A stretch of DNA of 64,000 bases from Sweltsa coloradensis (taxonomy: Eukaryota; Arthropoda; Insecta; Plecoptera; Chloroperlidae). A program made the translations under genes and the position numbers. The notes beneath the pieces were generated by a model. It did no database searches, was not told the origin of the DNA, and saw only the letters and a list, made by a program, of their open reading frames with translations. Below are positions 10,830-21,969 of this stretch, one piece after another (position 1 is the stretch's first letter; every line of letters begins with the position of its first letter). Location of the stretch: the NCBI GenBank assembly GCA_024449915.1, contig JAMZAV010000640.1:62001-126000 (forward strand). Direction: 5' to 3'.

Positions 10830-11592
10830 TATATCCTCAACTCAACACTTAAGTGGGACTCGCAAGCTGACAACCTTATTAAGAAGCTAAGTAAAGCCTG
10901 CTTTGCTATTAGAATTATCAGACAGCGTATTGGCCTTAGTTCTGCTAAGATTGTTTATTCTGCATATTTTGAGTCTCTTTTACGTTACGGTATTATACTA
11001 TGGGGCTCCTCTAGCAAGAGAGTTTTCACCAGTATCTTCTTGATACAGAAGCGAGCGGTGCGTACTCTAGTGGGTGTTGGTAAACGGCATTCGTGCAGAC
11101 TACTATTTCCCGAGCTCGGCTTACTAACCCTTGCTGGTCTTTACATTTACGAATCAGTTATACATGTTCGCAAAGATTTAGCTAACTTTAAAAAGAATTC
11201 TGACTTTCATGGGTATGATACTAGGCATCGGGGTGACCTGCATCTTGAATCAGTAAGAACTACTACAGCTGGTCTCAGGAACCCCAGAAGTTGTGGAAGG
11301 CGGCTCTACAACAACCTGCCCATGGAGTTGAAAACAATTAATACCAGTGACGACTGCTTTAAAAGCAAATTAAAAGCATTTCTTATTGATAAGGCATTTT
11401 ATTCAATTGATGAGTTCTGTAGTTAAATCTGGAGTTACCACAATGTTTTATTATTCATTATTTTAGCAACATAATCATTGTGTATTTTGTAGATCATATG
11501 TTTGACAATGTATAATATCCATGAATGTACATTTATGTTATTCTCTAGGGATCTATGTACAATAAACAGCAATCAATCAATCAATCAATCAA
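10830..11592 (+). pseudogene. LINE 3' fragment: ORF2 C-terminus and (CAAT)n tail
   Basis: From about 10840 the plus strand reads LSTWDSQADNLIKKLSKACF and later LLRYGIILWGSSSKRVF, then IQKRAVRTLVGVGKRHS, to a stop after SIDEFCS at 11426. This is the post-RT C-terminal region of Jockey/CR1-group LINEs. The 3' UTR ends in AATCAATCAATCAATCAAT (about 11571-11592), a typical simple-repeat tail. The copy is 5'-truncated before the RT core. The open part has no internal stop, so it is relatively young. Confidence 0.85.
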
Positions 11593-11606
11593 TAATGGTG
11601 AATAAA

Positions 11607-11612
11607 ACAACA

Positions 11613-11703
<91 letters not shown>

Positions 11704-11705
11704 TT
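11607..11705. repeat. (ACT)n microsatellite
   Basis: About 30 uninterrupted copies of ACT follow the LINE tail. It is non-coding although one frame reads as polythreonine. Confidence 0.97.
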
Positions 11706-12234
11706 ACCAAATAGAATAATCAATGAAACTGTGATTTTGTATACCGGTACCTTGAATCAACAAAGTCCTTGACCAAACAATTTTCTTTATGGATCCAATA
11801 AATTTCTGATGAAAATGTCGTCTTGAAATTAAGGAATCTAGTTGGCTTAAATATACAAACTCTGCAACTTTTTGTAGGCCTACTATATTGCATTTTCAGC
11901 CCCAAGTCACTATATTAAGAATGTTGGTTGAATGATATGAACAAAATTCATGTCCCCCAGGCAATACCATCAAGTAGGTACAAAAGATGCAGGTTTTGAA
12001 AATCCCATTAAGTTCTAATTGTCAAAACTTATTTTTCTTGAGAGGTCAAAGAAACTGTCACTGGCTCTCCTTCTAGGCCTATAATAACCTTGAGATACAA
12101 TCATTTTCTTAATGCTATGTTAACTTGTTGAGACGACCCATACAGTTATGAATATCAGTAGACTTAATACCAAATGTACATTCACTTCTCTTTAGCTCAG
12201 AGTTTGAGTAATTGTGTAATTGAACTCTTTCCAG

Positions 12235-13215
12235 GTGCAATACTGTCGTCTTTGAGCCGCACCCTTCAAGCCGAGCCTGATATTAGTGACTCCGACAATC
12301 AAGATGTGCATAACGAATCTGACTCCAGCAAGAATGCGAACATTAAGACAAAAGTGACGCTTAGTTCTAGTTCGCGCCTTAAACAGTTATCTCGGCAAAC
12401 CTTAGCCGGACAGCAAGATGAAGACTTCACATATCCTCGTAAACGCAAGAAATCCAACCGATATAAACGGTTTGCTTGTTCTTTATGTAAAGCACGTTTT
12501 TCTCAGAGCTCTGGACTAAACGTACATAAAAGAATACATTCAGGTGAGAAACCGTTTATTTGTGACGTCTGCCAGTGTAGATTCACTCAACGTTCTCACC
12601 TCATGCAGCACAAGAGTACACACTCTACCGAGAGGCGATTCGAATGCGACGTGTGTAAAGCGAGATTCTCGCAGAACGCGACTCTTAACCAACACAAGAC
12701 AACACATTTAGGCGTTAAACCGTACGGTTGTGACATCTGCAAGAGTAGATTCACTCGTAGTTCGCATCTCGTCACTCATCGGAGGACACATACCGGGGAG
12801 AAGCCCTTTTGCGTGCGACGCGTGTAGTGCGAGGTTTACTAGTAGTATCGGACTTCTCAAACACAAGCGAACTCACACGGGTGTAAAGCCGTTTCAGTGT
12901 TCGGTCTGTAACGCGAGATTCTCGCAGAGTTCTAACCTCAAGACTCACAAGAGAATACACACTGGAGAGAGACCTTATAGTTGCAACGAGTGCCCGGCAC
13001 GGTTCACCCATAGCAATAGTCTTCTCATTCACAAGCGGTTGCATACCGGAGAGGTGCCGTTCGAGTGTAACGAATGCCAGGCCACGTTCTCTCAGAGGCC
13101 GCACCTTGCGAGACACATGCGGTCGCCCGTTAGCATTAACCCTTTTGTTTGTATCGTTTGTAAAGCGCCATTCTCTAGAAAGGCCTGTTTTTACAATCAC
13201 ATGCGGTTGCATTGA
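12235..13215 (+). CDS. C2H2 zinc-finger gene A, last exon: nine fingers, one frameshift
   Basis: The acceptor CTCTTTCCAG precedes GTGCAATAC (phase 1). An acidic, serine-rich linker of about 70 residues leads to nine C2H2 fingers joined by TGEKPF-type linkers. This predicts a nuclear, sequence-specific DNA-binding protein. Fingers 1-4 lie in one frame; fingers 5-9 lie in the +1 frame because the expected KPFACDAC is written with TTTT at 12807-12810, one T too many. Finger 8 ends HMRSPV and lacks its last histidine, so it is probably degenerate. Translation ends at TGA 13213-13215. The frameshift would remove five fingers if real. A MITE begins about 20 bp after the stop, so the poly(A) region may be transposon-derived. 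Confidence 0.8.
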
Positions 13216-13232
13216 TAATATCATGTACCCAT

Positions 13233-13714
13233 AGCTGATACTAAACACCTATAGTAGGCTAGATATGCAGTCTCCACTACCTCCACACAGGGGCGAGCGT
13301 AGCAAATTGAAGAGTCAATCTGCCATATTCAAGATGGCAATTTGGTGTTTTAATTTATGCTTTTTAATGCCAATAATGTATTTTACTGGATTGTTTGATA
13401 TGGTTTTAGCTTGTGCAGCATGGGAATGTACAAACAGAAACAACAAGCTGGGCTTTATGTTCTCTATGCTTTCCCAACCTGTCAACCCTTCTCCAATCTA
13501 TAAGAAACAATAAGAAGTTATTGCATAAGAGCATTTGGTGTTAGTGGCTAAAATGCTCACCTGTTAACCTGACGGCCATCTTTAAAAATATTTTGGCTGT
13601 AATCACTCCCATCTACTTAACATGCAAACAGGAATTTCAAGATGGCTTCAAATTGTCACGGAAGTGGACCAATGACTGCGGATCTAGCCTACTAGGTGTT
13701 TAATATCTATGCAT
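13233..13714. mobile_element. MITE family 'CTATAGTAGGCTAGAT', copy 1
   Basis: An inverted repeat at the ends contains AAACACCTATAGTAGGCTAG on the left and its complement on the right. A second copy is at 30358-30774. This copy contains a 59-bp foreign insertion (13444-13502) flanked by AGAAACAA. It starts within about 20 bp of the stop of gene A. Confidence 0.8.
13444..13502 (+). mobile_element. 59-bp retro-inserted fragment with target duplication
   Basis: The insertion carries GCTGGGCTTTATGTTCTC and is flanked by AGAAACAA at 13436-13443 and 13503-13510. The sister MITE at 30.4-30.8 kb has one AGAAACAA and no insertion, giving a direct empty site. A related fragment is at 5946-6010. It is probably the extreme 3' end of a LINE or SINE. 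Confidence 0.75.
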
Positions 13715-13757
13715 GTACTCCACCACAACAGAACAGCCCAATCAGTGTGCAATTAAG

Positions 13758-14063
13758 TGTGTGATTTTTTAAATTTTTATTTAAAAAATCGAAATCGTGA
13801 TCTACCGTATTTGATTTAGGACTAAATCAACTTTTCGATTTTCATCAACAATATCAGTGTTTCAAAACTTGTCAAGCTGGTGATCGGATCAAATACTTTC
13901 ACAAGCGTTTCAGAAAATATAATTAAAAAATTATTTTTATGAAAACTTGGCCTTAGAACTCTTGTGTTTGTTGCTCAAAATGAAGAAAAAGTGGACTTGA
14001 TAGAAATTAATGACTTAATTTTATTAATTAAATCTGATTTAAATAAAAAAACACCCTGGTAAA
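13758..14063. repeat. MITE rich in GATTTAAAT, copy 1
   Basis: AT-rich element with TTTAAAT repeats near both ends and an internal segment shared with 32400-32669 and, inverted, with 50515-50780 (for example GATCAAATACTTTCAC). No coding capacity. Confidence 0.6.
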
Positions 14064-14667
14064 TATGCCGTCATCATCATCATCCGTTGCCACGTATGTG
14101 TATAACGCAGCCATCTATAGTGCTACTGTAGGTTAAGGTCGCCTCTATCGCGAGCACGCCCCCCCCCCCCGCCCAAACTTCCATATTGCTTAAATCCATG
14201 GTGCTCGCTTACTGCTACTGTACTTGTTATCTACTCCTACACCTGTAATTTATTGTAAAAAGCTGTAATTAACGTACTAGGTTGGATGGAAGAAAAGGCC
14301 TATCTGGTCTTAATCCCGCCTAGAAAATAAAGACTATCTTTGAATTTATTAGTCTATTTGGTACTTTGCCTCTCAAGATGACAAATACTGTTCTCCTCCC
14401 CTCCTCTTCCGCCCAACAGCGCCACTGGCGTGACTTTTGTTAATAACTCAACAGACCTGGGTTAGTCATCTCTCTGCATTCGTCGAGTGAGCAAGGCCCT
14501 GATTGGCGGAAACAGTTTTGACGTTTTTTTTTTTATTTGTTTCCATCATTATCTAGGAGATCCCTGCAGTCACTGACCAGGTGAGTTCCCTCTCCACACC
14601 CCCATGTTAACATTATCTACTTTCTCGACTTGGTTAGTCGGGAATCACTCCCGTAGGTGGAATTCTT
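14064..14667. other. No gene recognised
   Basis: Mixed sequence with a C10 run at 14161-14170. No convincing open frame or repeat boundary. Confidence 0.4.
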
Positions 14668-14941
14668 AATATTTAATACAATTCAGAAGTTAACAAATCC
14701 GTCCTGATCGGGGTTCAAACCAGAGTCTCCCACATTCCAGGTAGGGTCTGTTCAAAGGCAACAGATATTTGTTGCAGTACTGTTCCATCCATTCAGATCT
14801 ATAATGCAACTACAATCAGAAGTTAATAGTTACCATCTTGGTGGTCTAGTGAGCTAAGGCGCCTACCTGGAATGTGGGAGACTCTGGTTTTGAACCCCGA
14901 TCGGGATGGATTTTTTAACTTCTGAATTGTATTAAATATTA
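14668..14941. repeat. Foldback pair of tRNA-like SINE family 2
   Basis: The right arm (14862-14941) includes GCGCCTACCTGGAATGTGGG and a B-box-like TTTGAACCCC; the left arm (14668-14747) is its inverted copy. The plus-strand segment from about 14838 (GGTGGTCTAGTGAGCTAAGG) resembles a tRNA A-box region. The same head-to-head layout occurs at 29540-29745, so this is a dimeric unit rather than chance. The spacer contains CCATTCAGATCTATAATGCA, also found near 61120. Confidence 0.7.
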
Positions 14942-15671
14942 TCTACTTGTTTGGCCTCTCTTATAAGTTTCAAATAATATTAAGAGTTACTATAGTTCAA
15001 AAAAAATTTTGTCAAGTTTTTTCCACTGCCTCCTAGATATTTCAACCCTTTTCCTACCCCTATCCATGCAACAAGTGTTTATTCATTGTTACCAGTCATT
15101 CACTATCATAGGCCACTGGAAGCTCTAGCAGTAGTGTACACACCCAAAAATGCCCTTTTTCTACTGTTAACGTTTTTCTGTCGTTAGCGATATCAAATAG
15201 TTAATATATTTGTAATATAATCCGACTGATATATGTTCAAGTAATGATGAAGTAGTTCATTACCTAATTATGAATTTTATGTATGCAGTTTTAACAAAAC
15301 AGAGCTGTTGAGAGTTTAGACTAGTGCTTTAAAATAAATTCCTTCCGTGGCCAAATAGGGTGAATGACTATTCAACAGACAAAACATGCTCCTACGTAGA
15401 GCGGCAGGGAAAGAGGAAACTAGCTGAAATATGTAGGAGTTCGGTTTTACCAAACAGCTACAAGAACGCCCACAATGTATGTTATATCTCTGTTTAAAAC
15501 TGCATTGACCTGTTCATATTTCAGCTGTTGGTGCCACTGTTTAGATTTACTCCACAAGCCTCATTTTCCTTTACTTCCTACCAGCCGTTTAGTATCCGAT
15601 TTGTTTCCCGGCAACAGTCTATCAGCTGTCAGGACTGGGGACTTGCTCATAGTCAGTATGTTAACTAGGAG
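14942..15671. other. No gene recognised
   Basis: AT-rich spacer without a supported feature. Confidence 0.4.
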
Positions 15672-16252
15672 AACACATCCCTTTAACCCATCGGCGTTTT
15701 CGCCGGTCGAATCGACGGGCTGTTTCAAGTGCGCGCCGACATACCTGGCCATCGGATCGACGGGCTGGAACAGCAAGGGAACAGCGCGCTACATTATCGG
15801 TCGTTGTATGAGAATGGTTCGTTCAATCACCAAGAGATCGCGCTCAATGTACTCTACTCATTTCGCTGCATCCAACGATGTGTTTGGCTCGTCACTCGGT
15901 CAAGTTTTAGCCTGTCTAAGCTTGAAAGAAAGATTATGTTTGCTTTTGTAGGCGGTATGGCGGCGCGCGCGCGCGCTATGGCGGCTACAGCTTATTGCAA
16001 TATTTTGAAGGATATGACGAAGATAAGGGGTGTGATATTTTGACACCAAGAAAATCGAAGAAAAGATCATACACCCTAGACATTAATTTAGGCTACATTT
16101 AGTTTTTATTTCAAGTAAATCGGGTTATTTTTGTTGTATCAGTGAATTTTTTGCTGGGGTGCGCTCCGCAACCCATTTCGTAAAAAATAAATGGAATTCA
16201 GGGGCCAGGCGGCGAGATTTTAAAAAGAACGCCGATGGGTTAAGGATGTGTT
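15672..16252. mobile_element. Inverted-repeat element with GC-rich core
   Basis: The left end AACACATCCCTTTAACCCAT and the right end ATGGGTTAAGGATGTGTT are inverted copies, extended by CGGCGTT/AACGCCG. The interior includes repeated ATCGACGGGCTG boxes (about 15711-15765) and a CG alternating run at 15963-15975. Open frames in it are not related to any protein I recognise. Confidence 0.65.
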
Positions 16253-17496
16253 TTTTATTATCCCAAAAAATATTTTTTATCACATAATCTATACTCTATA
16301 GCATAATACTACACTAAAATGACCATTTAAACAATTATATCTTGTAAATGTGATTTTACACAAATTATACAATTTTTGATCCAGATATAACTGCAAAAAT
16401 TGATGCTTTGGAAAATTTCTTGAATTGACTTTAACCTGCTAATTTTTTGTTCCACATAGATAGGTACTAGAGCACCGTACCAATATAAAATGGCACTTTA
16501 TAAAATTGTGCCTTGAACCTGCACAAACATATACTCTCAAAACACACAAAAATATGCATTCCAATTTCCAAAATCACACCCCTTCCTAGTAATCAGCATA
16601 TTTTGACCAAACCACTTGCCCAAATTATTGGATAAGCGTAGCGAGCAAAGCAGATTCTATTTCACTACACTGGAGAAAAAAATCCGGAATGTTTTTTTTT
16701 CATTTTTGTCTGTTTTAACACGATTCCGACTAAACCGATACTCCAATTGCGATGAAATTTTCTGGAGGCCTTCGAAATCTCTGAACTTAGACCTGCCACT
16801 TTTTTTAGCACAATCGAAAAATGATATCATGAAAATCGCAATTTTACGATTTATTTTTAATTTTTTAAACTTTTTTCGACTTATAACAACTACATGCTTT
16901 ATCCGATTGGGATGAATTTTTCACAGAACCTAAATTTTATGAATTAATATATTCTTGTGAAATTTGAGCGCAATCAAAGAATTATTTCGAATGAAAATTG
17001 CAATTTTATGATTTTTTTATTTTAAAAACATTTTTTCGACTTATAACACCTACAGTACATGCTTTATCCGATTGTAATGATTTTTTCACAGAACCTTAAT
17101 GTTATGAATTAATATATTGGTGTGAAATTTGAGCGCAATCAAAAAATAATTTCTCATGAAAATAGCAATTTTACACTTTTTTTGTTTAAAAAAAATTACG
17201 CTCATCCAACAACACGCCTGAAAAAGCGTTTGCGAAGCTTCATAGTAAAACAAAATACTATAGAGGATTTACAGAAAAGGCTGTAGAGTATGTCAATAAT
17301 GACCAATATTTTATTGGATCAAAATCCTTCAATGTCATGGGGCATTTTTTGCCGATGGGACCAGCTAGAAAAATATCATGTTTGGGGGAAAAAAAAAGGT
17401 CATGGTGGACACAATTTTTTGTAATTTCTAAATTTATAACTAGTTAGCCTGAATGAAATATATTTTTTGAGGTTAGCGAGTGAATACCCCTTTAAG
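16239..17496. mobile_element. CTTAAAGGGG-family element, copy 1, interrupted
   Basis: Homologous to 40563-41210 and, inverted, to 41685-42346. The segment 16239-16627 matches the left half and 17246-17496 the right half; the middle 618 bp is a Helentron-like insertion. The right end is AATACCCCTTTAAG. No coding capacity. Confidence 0.75.
16628..17245 (+). mobile_element. Helentron/Helitron2-like non-autonomous element, copy A
   Basis: It starts TTGGATAAGCG; an inverted copy of this (CGCTCATCCAA) lies subterminally at about 17199-17209, followed by a short hairpin (ACGC...GCGT) and the end CTTCATAG before T. The host repeat without insertion (41.9 kb copy) reads AATTATAAAACC; here AATTA and TAAAAC are separated with no duplicated bases. 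Insertion at an A/T junction without target duplication, asymmetric inverted ends and a 3' hairpin fit Helitron-type rolling-circle elements. The interior has two tandem units of about 165 bp (near 16875-17165). Confidence 0.7.
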
Positions 17497-17794
17497 CCAT
17501 TGCTCGTCTACAGTGCATCATAGTAGGCATATAACGAAAGAATGCACATGCTTTTGCCACAAGTGGTTATGGTGGGGGTAGTTTAAATGTGCTTAAAAGG
17601 AACGTCCTTTGGATATGAGAGAAATAGGTGTAGCCACCACAAGCAAGAATTGCTCGAATGCTAGATCGACGCTGAGCTAGCGTGAATAGGGCACAGTTGT
17701 TGTGTTAAAGAAACAATTACAAAGCTGAGATATTATTGGCTTTCATGACCCGTAGATGAGTAGGACTGGGCGACAAATATATAAATTCAAATAA

Positions 17795-17955
17795 TTCACT
17801 CAGTCATAGAACTGATTTTCAATGGGGGACATTAAACCAAAGTGACCCAAGCAAAGTAGGCCCAACGCAATCGAAAAGTGAGCGATAACCAACTAAAGAT
17901 TATTGGAAATGTAGCAATCAGTGTTATGGACAGTGCAAACACCCGCGGTACGCAT
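17795..17955 (-). repeat. tRNA-derived SINE family 1, partial copy
   Basis: Contains the conserved tail segment ACTGATTTTCAATGGGGGAC and the body region matching 24480-24640 in the opposite orientation. The tRNA head is missing. Confidence 0.7.
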
Positions 17956-18260
17956 CCTCGATCCTTCATCTACACGACGCAACAGCCTAAGGTACATCCA
18001 GTGCTCAATAACAAATCTATCTGGCATCTGCATTATTTCTTGGTACATCTACGACAAGTTACATTTACTTATATATTCAAGCTACAAGGCTCGCTTGTAC
18101 ACAGAGCTAAAGTAGGTCAGTTTTCTCAATATATATTATTTATAAGTTATTTCTTCATTTTAAATTTTTTGATCAATGACAACTTTTCCAAGATGGAACA
18201 ACCCCTTCAATTCAGGCAATGTTCAAGGACAAGGACAAGAACAAGAACAACAGAAAATGA

Positions 18261-18646
18261 TAGGGATGTGAGAAACGTTTGAAACGTTTGAAATTCAAAC
18301 TCAAACTTGTTTTGAATTCGAGTTTGAGTAAGTGTGAAAAAAAAGTTCAAAGTTTGGTAAAAAAGTTTTTTTTTACAAATTTGTTTTGGGGTGCGGGCAC
18401 CGATTATGACATGTCAAAAAATGGTTCTCAGTTTACGGGTACAAATTTGGAGAAAAAAATGGATGTTCCAGAAGTTTCCGTTTCCTTTCTTGGTGGAGAT
18501 GCTGGTCCAGACTTATCACTATTTTTATTTTTATTTTACCTGTTATAACTCAGTTTGGTTCAAAATTTTTGTAAAGTTCGATGTTTGATTTTCAAAACCA
18601 TGAAAGTTCGAGTTGGAAGTAAAAATAGTGGGTTTGCACAACCCTA
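18261..18646. mobile_element. hAT-like MITE with TAGGGATGTG end, 386 bp
   Basis: The ends are TAGGGATGTG and TTTGCACAACCCTA (imperfect inverted repeat). The flanks are GAAAATGA and GAAAATAC, a decayed 8-bp duplication. Subterminal boxes such as GAGTTTGAG/CTCAAACTC occur at both ends. Related to 40440-41432. It holds the shared box GGTGGAGATGCTGGTCCAG. Confidence 0.75.
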
Positions 18647-21011
18647 GAAAATACCATTGCAACTTAGAAAGGATGACTTAGTTTCTAAGCAACAAATAAG
18701 TCTCAAAATATTAAAAATTTAATTTATTTATACTGGCAATCTACTTAAAAGTTGTAACTAATAATTGAACAATCAATTTGATTAAATGAAAACATTCACA
18801 AAATTTTAAAGTGTGATACTGTTTTTAGGAACTTTCAGGGTGAATGCTTAACATGGAAGAAACATATGACAGTGTATTAGAGGGTAAATCAAACTTGGAC
18901 TATTCTAATACATTAATCCTACTACCGGTAGTTAATTTAGTAAATGTAGGCACATCAAAACTAGTCTAGTATGCACTTTTTAAAAGTATTTTACAATATG
19001 GAATACAACATGGCACATTTAAAATTCAAAATGGCACTATTATAACTATTGTAAAGGCACACTTAAGAACTTATTCTAAACTTAGTAGGCCCTACATATG
19101 TATTTAAAAATGTAACGATTCGAACTACATAAATCGTACATTTCTAAATTAGTTATTCACGAAACAATATATTGTCACTATATTTCTAGATAAAAATTAT
19201 GCGACGCACTTTTACAAAACACAAGAACAAAATGGCATTGATATTAACACTATAATATTAATAACTAATATGTAATAAGTAAACTAGTACGTAGTCTACA
19301 ACAATAATTCAAACATGAAAATTAAATTATACAACAAACTAAGGAAATTTAAACAATTATAAATGTTTATCATTTGATATAAAATATAAAACATCTTTCA
19401 GTGAGAGCTTCTTTAAAATATTACTTGGAGTTGGCAGATAATATTTAAATGTCTAAGTACTAGGCCTAGTTTTTATTTTTATGTCAGCATGAGATTAAAA
19501 ATATTTTAATAATAAAACCAAAAATACATCTCCCAACCGGGGATCAAATCTGGATCCGTCAACCTTTCCTTGTGCAATAGCAGTCTGCTTTTAGTCACTC
19601 ATCCATCACTCATCAATGATTTGATGATTGATGAATCATCAATCTCATCATGCTTACAGAATCACAACCTATAACTACATATAAGCGATATAAGGTCGAA
19701 GGACCCAGGATCACATATTTTGAAATATTACAATCGCTTGATATTTTTTAATAGAATATTATTAGTGATGTACTAGTTAGTAGGCCTACACCCTGGATTA
19801 GAAGTTAATCAGTGACTGGGTACAGTAGTACGATACAACTGACACCTTGATATAATAATGCTTTATATTATGTAAATACAAGTACTTAATAGTGCTTAGG
19901 CATATGTGTCGATTCGCATACTCGTTCCCATCATAAATGTAATTCAATAGTAAAAAACAAATTGTACATTAAAATACCAGTTGTAGCTTGTGTTAAACAT
20001 ACAAAATAAAAGTACAATACTACCTATCTAATAATAACAATAATATCTCAAACACGAATGTCACGCATAAATTTGAGTTTAGGTGATAAAAAGATATAAT
20101 AAAAGACACAAGAAAAATACGTATTTCTGGCTGACAAACCAGTTTGGCCCTGTATACTTTCAAACAAGCTGATCATCACAACTTCCACATTAGCATTAAA
20201 ACAAATATAAAATACGAGTGTCTTTTGTACGTAATCATATCATGTAGGTTTACATAAGAAAGTCCATTTAGGCTTTCACACACCTAATTATTGCTTCTTG
20301 GGATTTTTTAAAATGGTTATTTAATATTTATTAATAAAATTAATTTGAACATTTTAATCCTGGTTTATGAAAGAATTCATTTGAGCTCTTAAACAAATTC
20401 ACAACTAGTTTTAAGGCATAAGGCGTAGCCTAATGAATTATTTGGACTACACTTGTTGTTAGGCCTAAATAAAGAAAAATATATAGGGCTAGAATGAAAC
20501 AACTTTTTTTTCCACAATTGTGTGTACTAGTATTGTAGAATAGCTTAAGAAATTGTTGACTTGCTTATTATTTCAATATTAGTGTAGTTGGTCAAAAATG
20601 TAAATTTGTTAACATTTTTATGCTTTGAATGATGCACGTAAGCTGTAAAATTATATGCTTGTGTAGGGCCTATGTGTATGTAAAAATAGCAATGCTAAAT
20701 TACGAATTTAAAATCGGATCCCAACCCTATTTACAAGTGCAATGTACAGTCCAAATAATTCATTACAAACTTAATATTAACCTCCCCTGCTCTAAGTTCC
20801 ATTATAATAGCGTAAGGCGTAGTCATTAGAATTGCACGGTGGGCAATTTGTTATGACAAGCTTACACCTTATGCCTTGGACAAGCTGTGAGCATACCAAT
20901 TGAAACACATACTAGGCAATACAAAAATTATGCCTAAAGACTTATACAACCTACGACCAATTGTGCAGTAGGCCTAACGAATAACTAGTACTAACTAACT
21001 AACTAACTAAC
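18647..21011. other. Long AT-rich spacer
   Basis: No gene was recognised. A degenerate fragment of SINE family 2 (CCCAACCGGGGATCAAATCT) lies at about 19533-19555, and an end like TCCCAACCCTA at about 20719. The rest has no supported feature. The (CTAA)n tract 20990-21011 closes the stretch. Confidence 0.45.
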
Positions 21012-21928
21012 TACCGTATTTACTCGAATGTAAGTCGCACGCGAATGTAAGTCGCATCCCAGTTTTGAGATGTCTAAAATCGAAAAGCTGGTTTGCATGC
21101 GAATGTAGGTCGCACTATTATAATATGCAGGTAGACATGCCCTGTAATTCTTTACATTGTAAAATAAAAAAGGACAAGGTAAGTAACCCCTCAACATCAA
21201 CATCCCATCAGCCTTGGGTCCAAAGAAGTTCTAGGATGCTGCCAAAATATTATGCAGTTGGTAAGTCTTGTTCAGTGGTAGGACTACAGTAAAACCTTTG
21301 CTAATTCAAACTCAGATACTGTACTTCGAAAAATGTTGTATTTCGAACAAAAACATCGGTCCCGACGATCAGTATAGGGTTTAACAGTGTAGGCCTATTA
21401 GATTCTGTTTATTCTAAATTCTCTTTATTTCGTAATTCGAAAGAATATCTAGGCCTTTACAGTCAATTTACATGTGAAATAGTGTGGTTACTTCGAAGAA
21501 CTTTTCCGCAAACTTTTCCGCCCGACGTTTGAATTCGGAAAATGTGTTTTGAACGGTCTGTAGTACGAGCGAATACAACTTGCCGGCTGGCCGGCCCGCC
21601 CAGTCACGTGGTGCCCGCGCATCTCCTTTGTCGGACGCTGCAGCCCGCGGCAAGTTGTTTTCGCTCGTACTACAGACCGTTCAAAACACATTTTCCGAAT
21701 TCCTACGTCTTCAGTTACGAGAGTATTTGCGTCGAGTGGTAATTGTTCTGTGATTAGCTGACCCCGCACGTCTTGGTGTACATGAAGTTTTCGTTTGGGA
21801 ACATCATTATCTATTGAAAACCGCCGATTTTTTTTCAAAAAGTTTGCATGCGATTGTAAGTCGCACCCCACTTTTAGACCTTTCAATTTTCAATTCTTTG
21901 TGCGACCTACAATCGAGTAAATACGGTA
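21012..21928. mobile_element. TACCGTATTTACTCGA element inside a (CTAA)n microsatellite
   Basis: The termini TACCGTATTTACTCGAATG and its inverted partner are flanked on both sides by (CTAA)n (20990-21011 and 21927-21953). Subterminal repeats GCGAxTGTAxGTCGCA occur at both ends. A GC-rich perfect hairpin is nested inside (21531-21702). No transposase was recognised. It lies about 40 bp beyond the stop of zinc-finger gene B. Confidence 0.75.
21531..21702. repeat. Hairpin with 54-bp arms and GC-rich loop
   Basis: Arms 21531-21584 and 21648-21702 are almost perfect inverted copies (starting GAATTCGGAAAATGTG); the 63-bp loop is GC-rich with CCGGCTGGCCGGCCCGCC. Its composition differs from the surrounding AT-rich element, so it may be a separate small insertion. 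Confidence 0.75.
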
Positions 21929-21969
21929 ACTAACTAACTAACTAACTAACTAACAGTAGACACCTCCTT

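Noticed and set aside
11502..11714. Polythreonine open frame
   Set aside because: It is the (ACT)n microsatellite read as protein.
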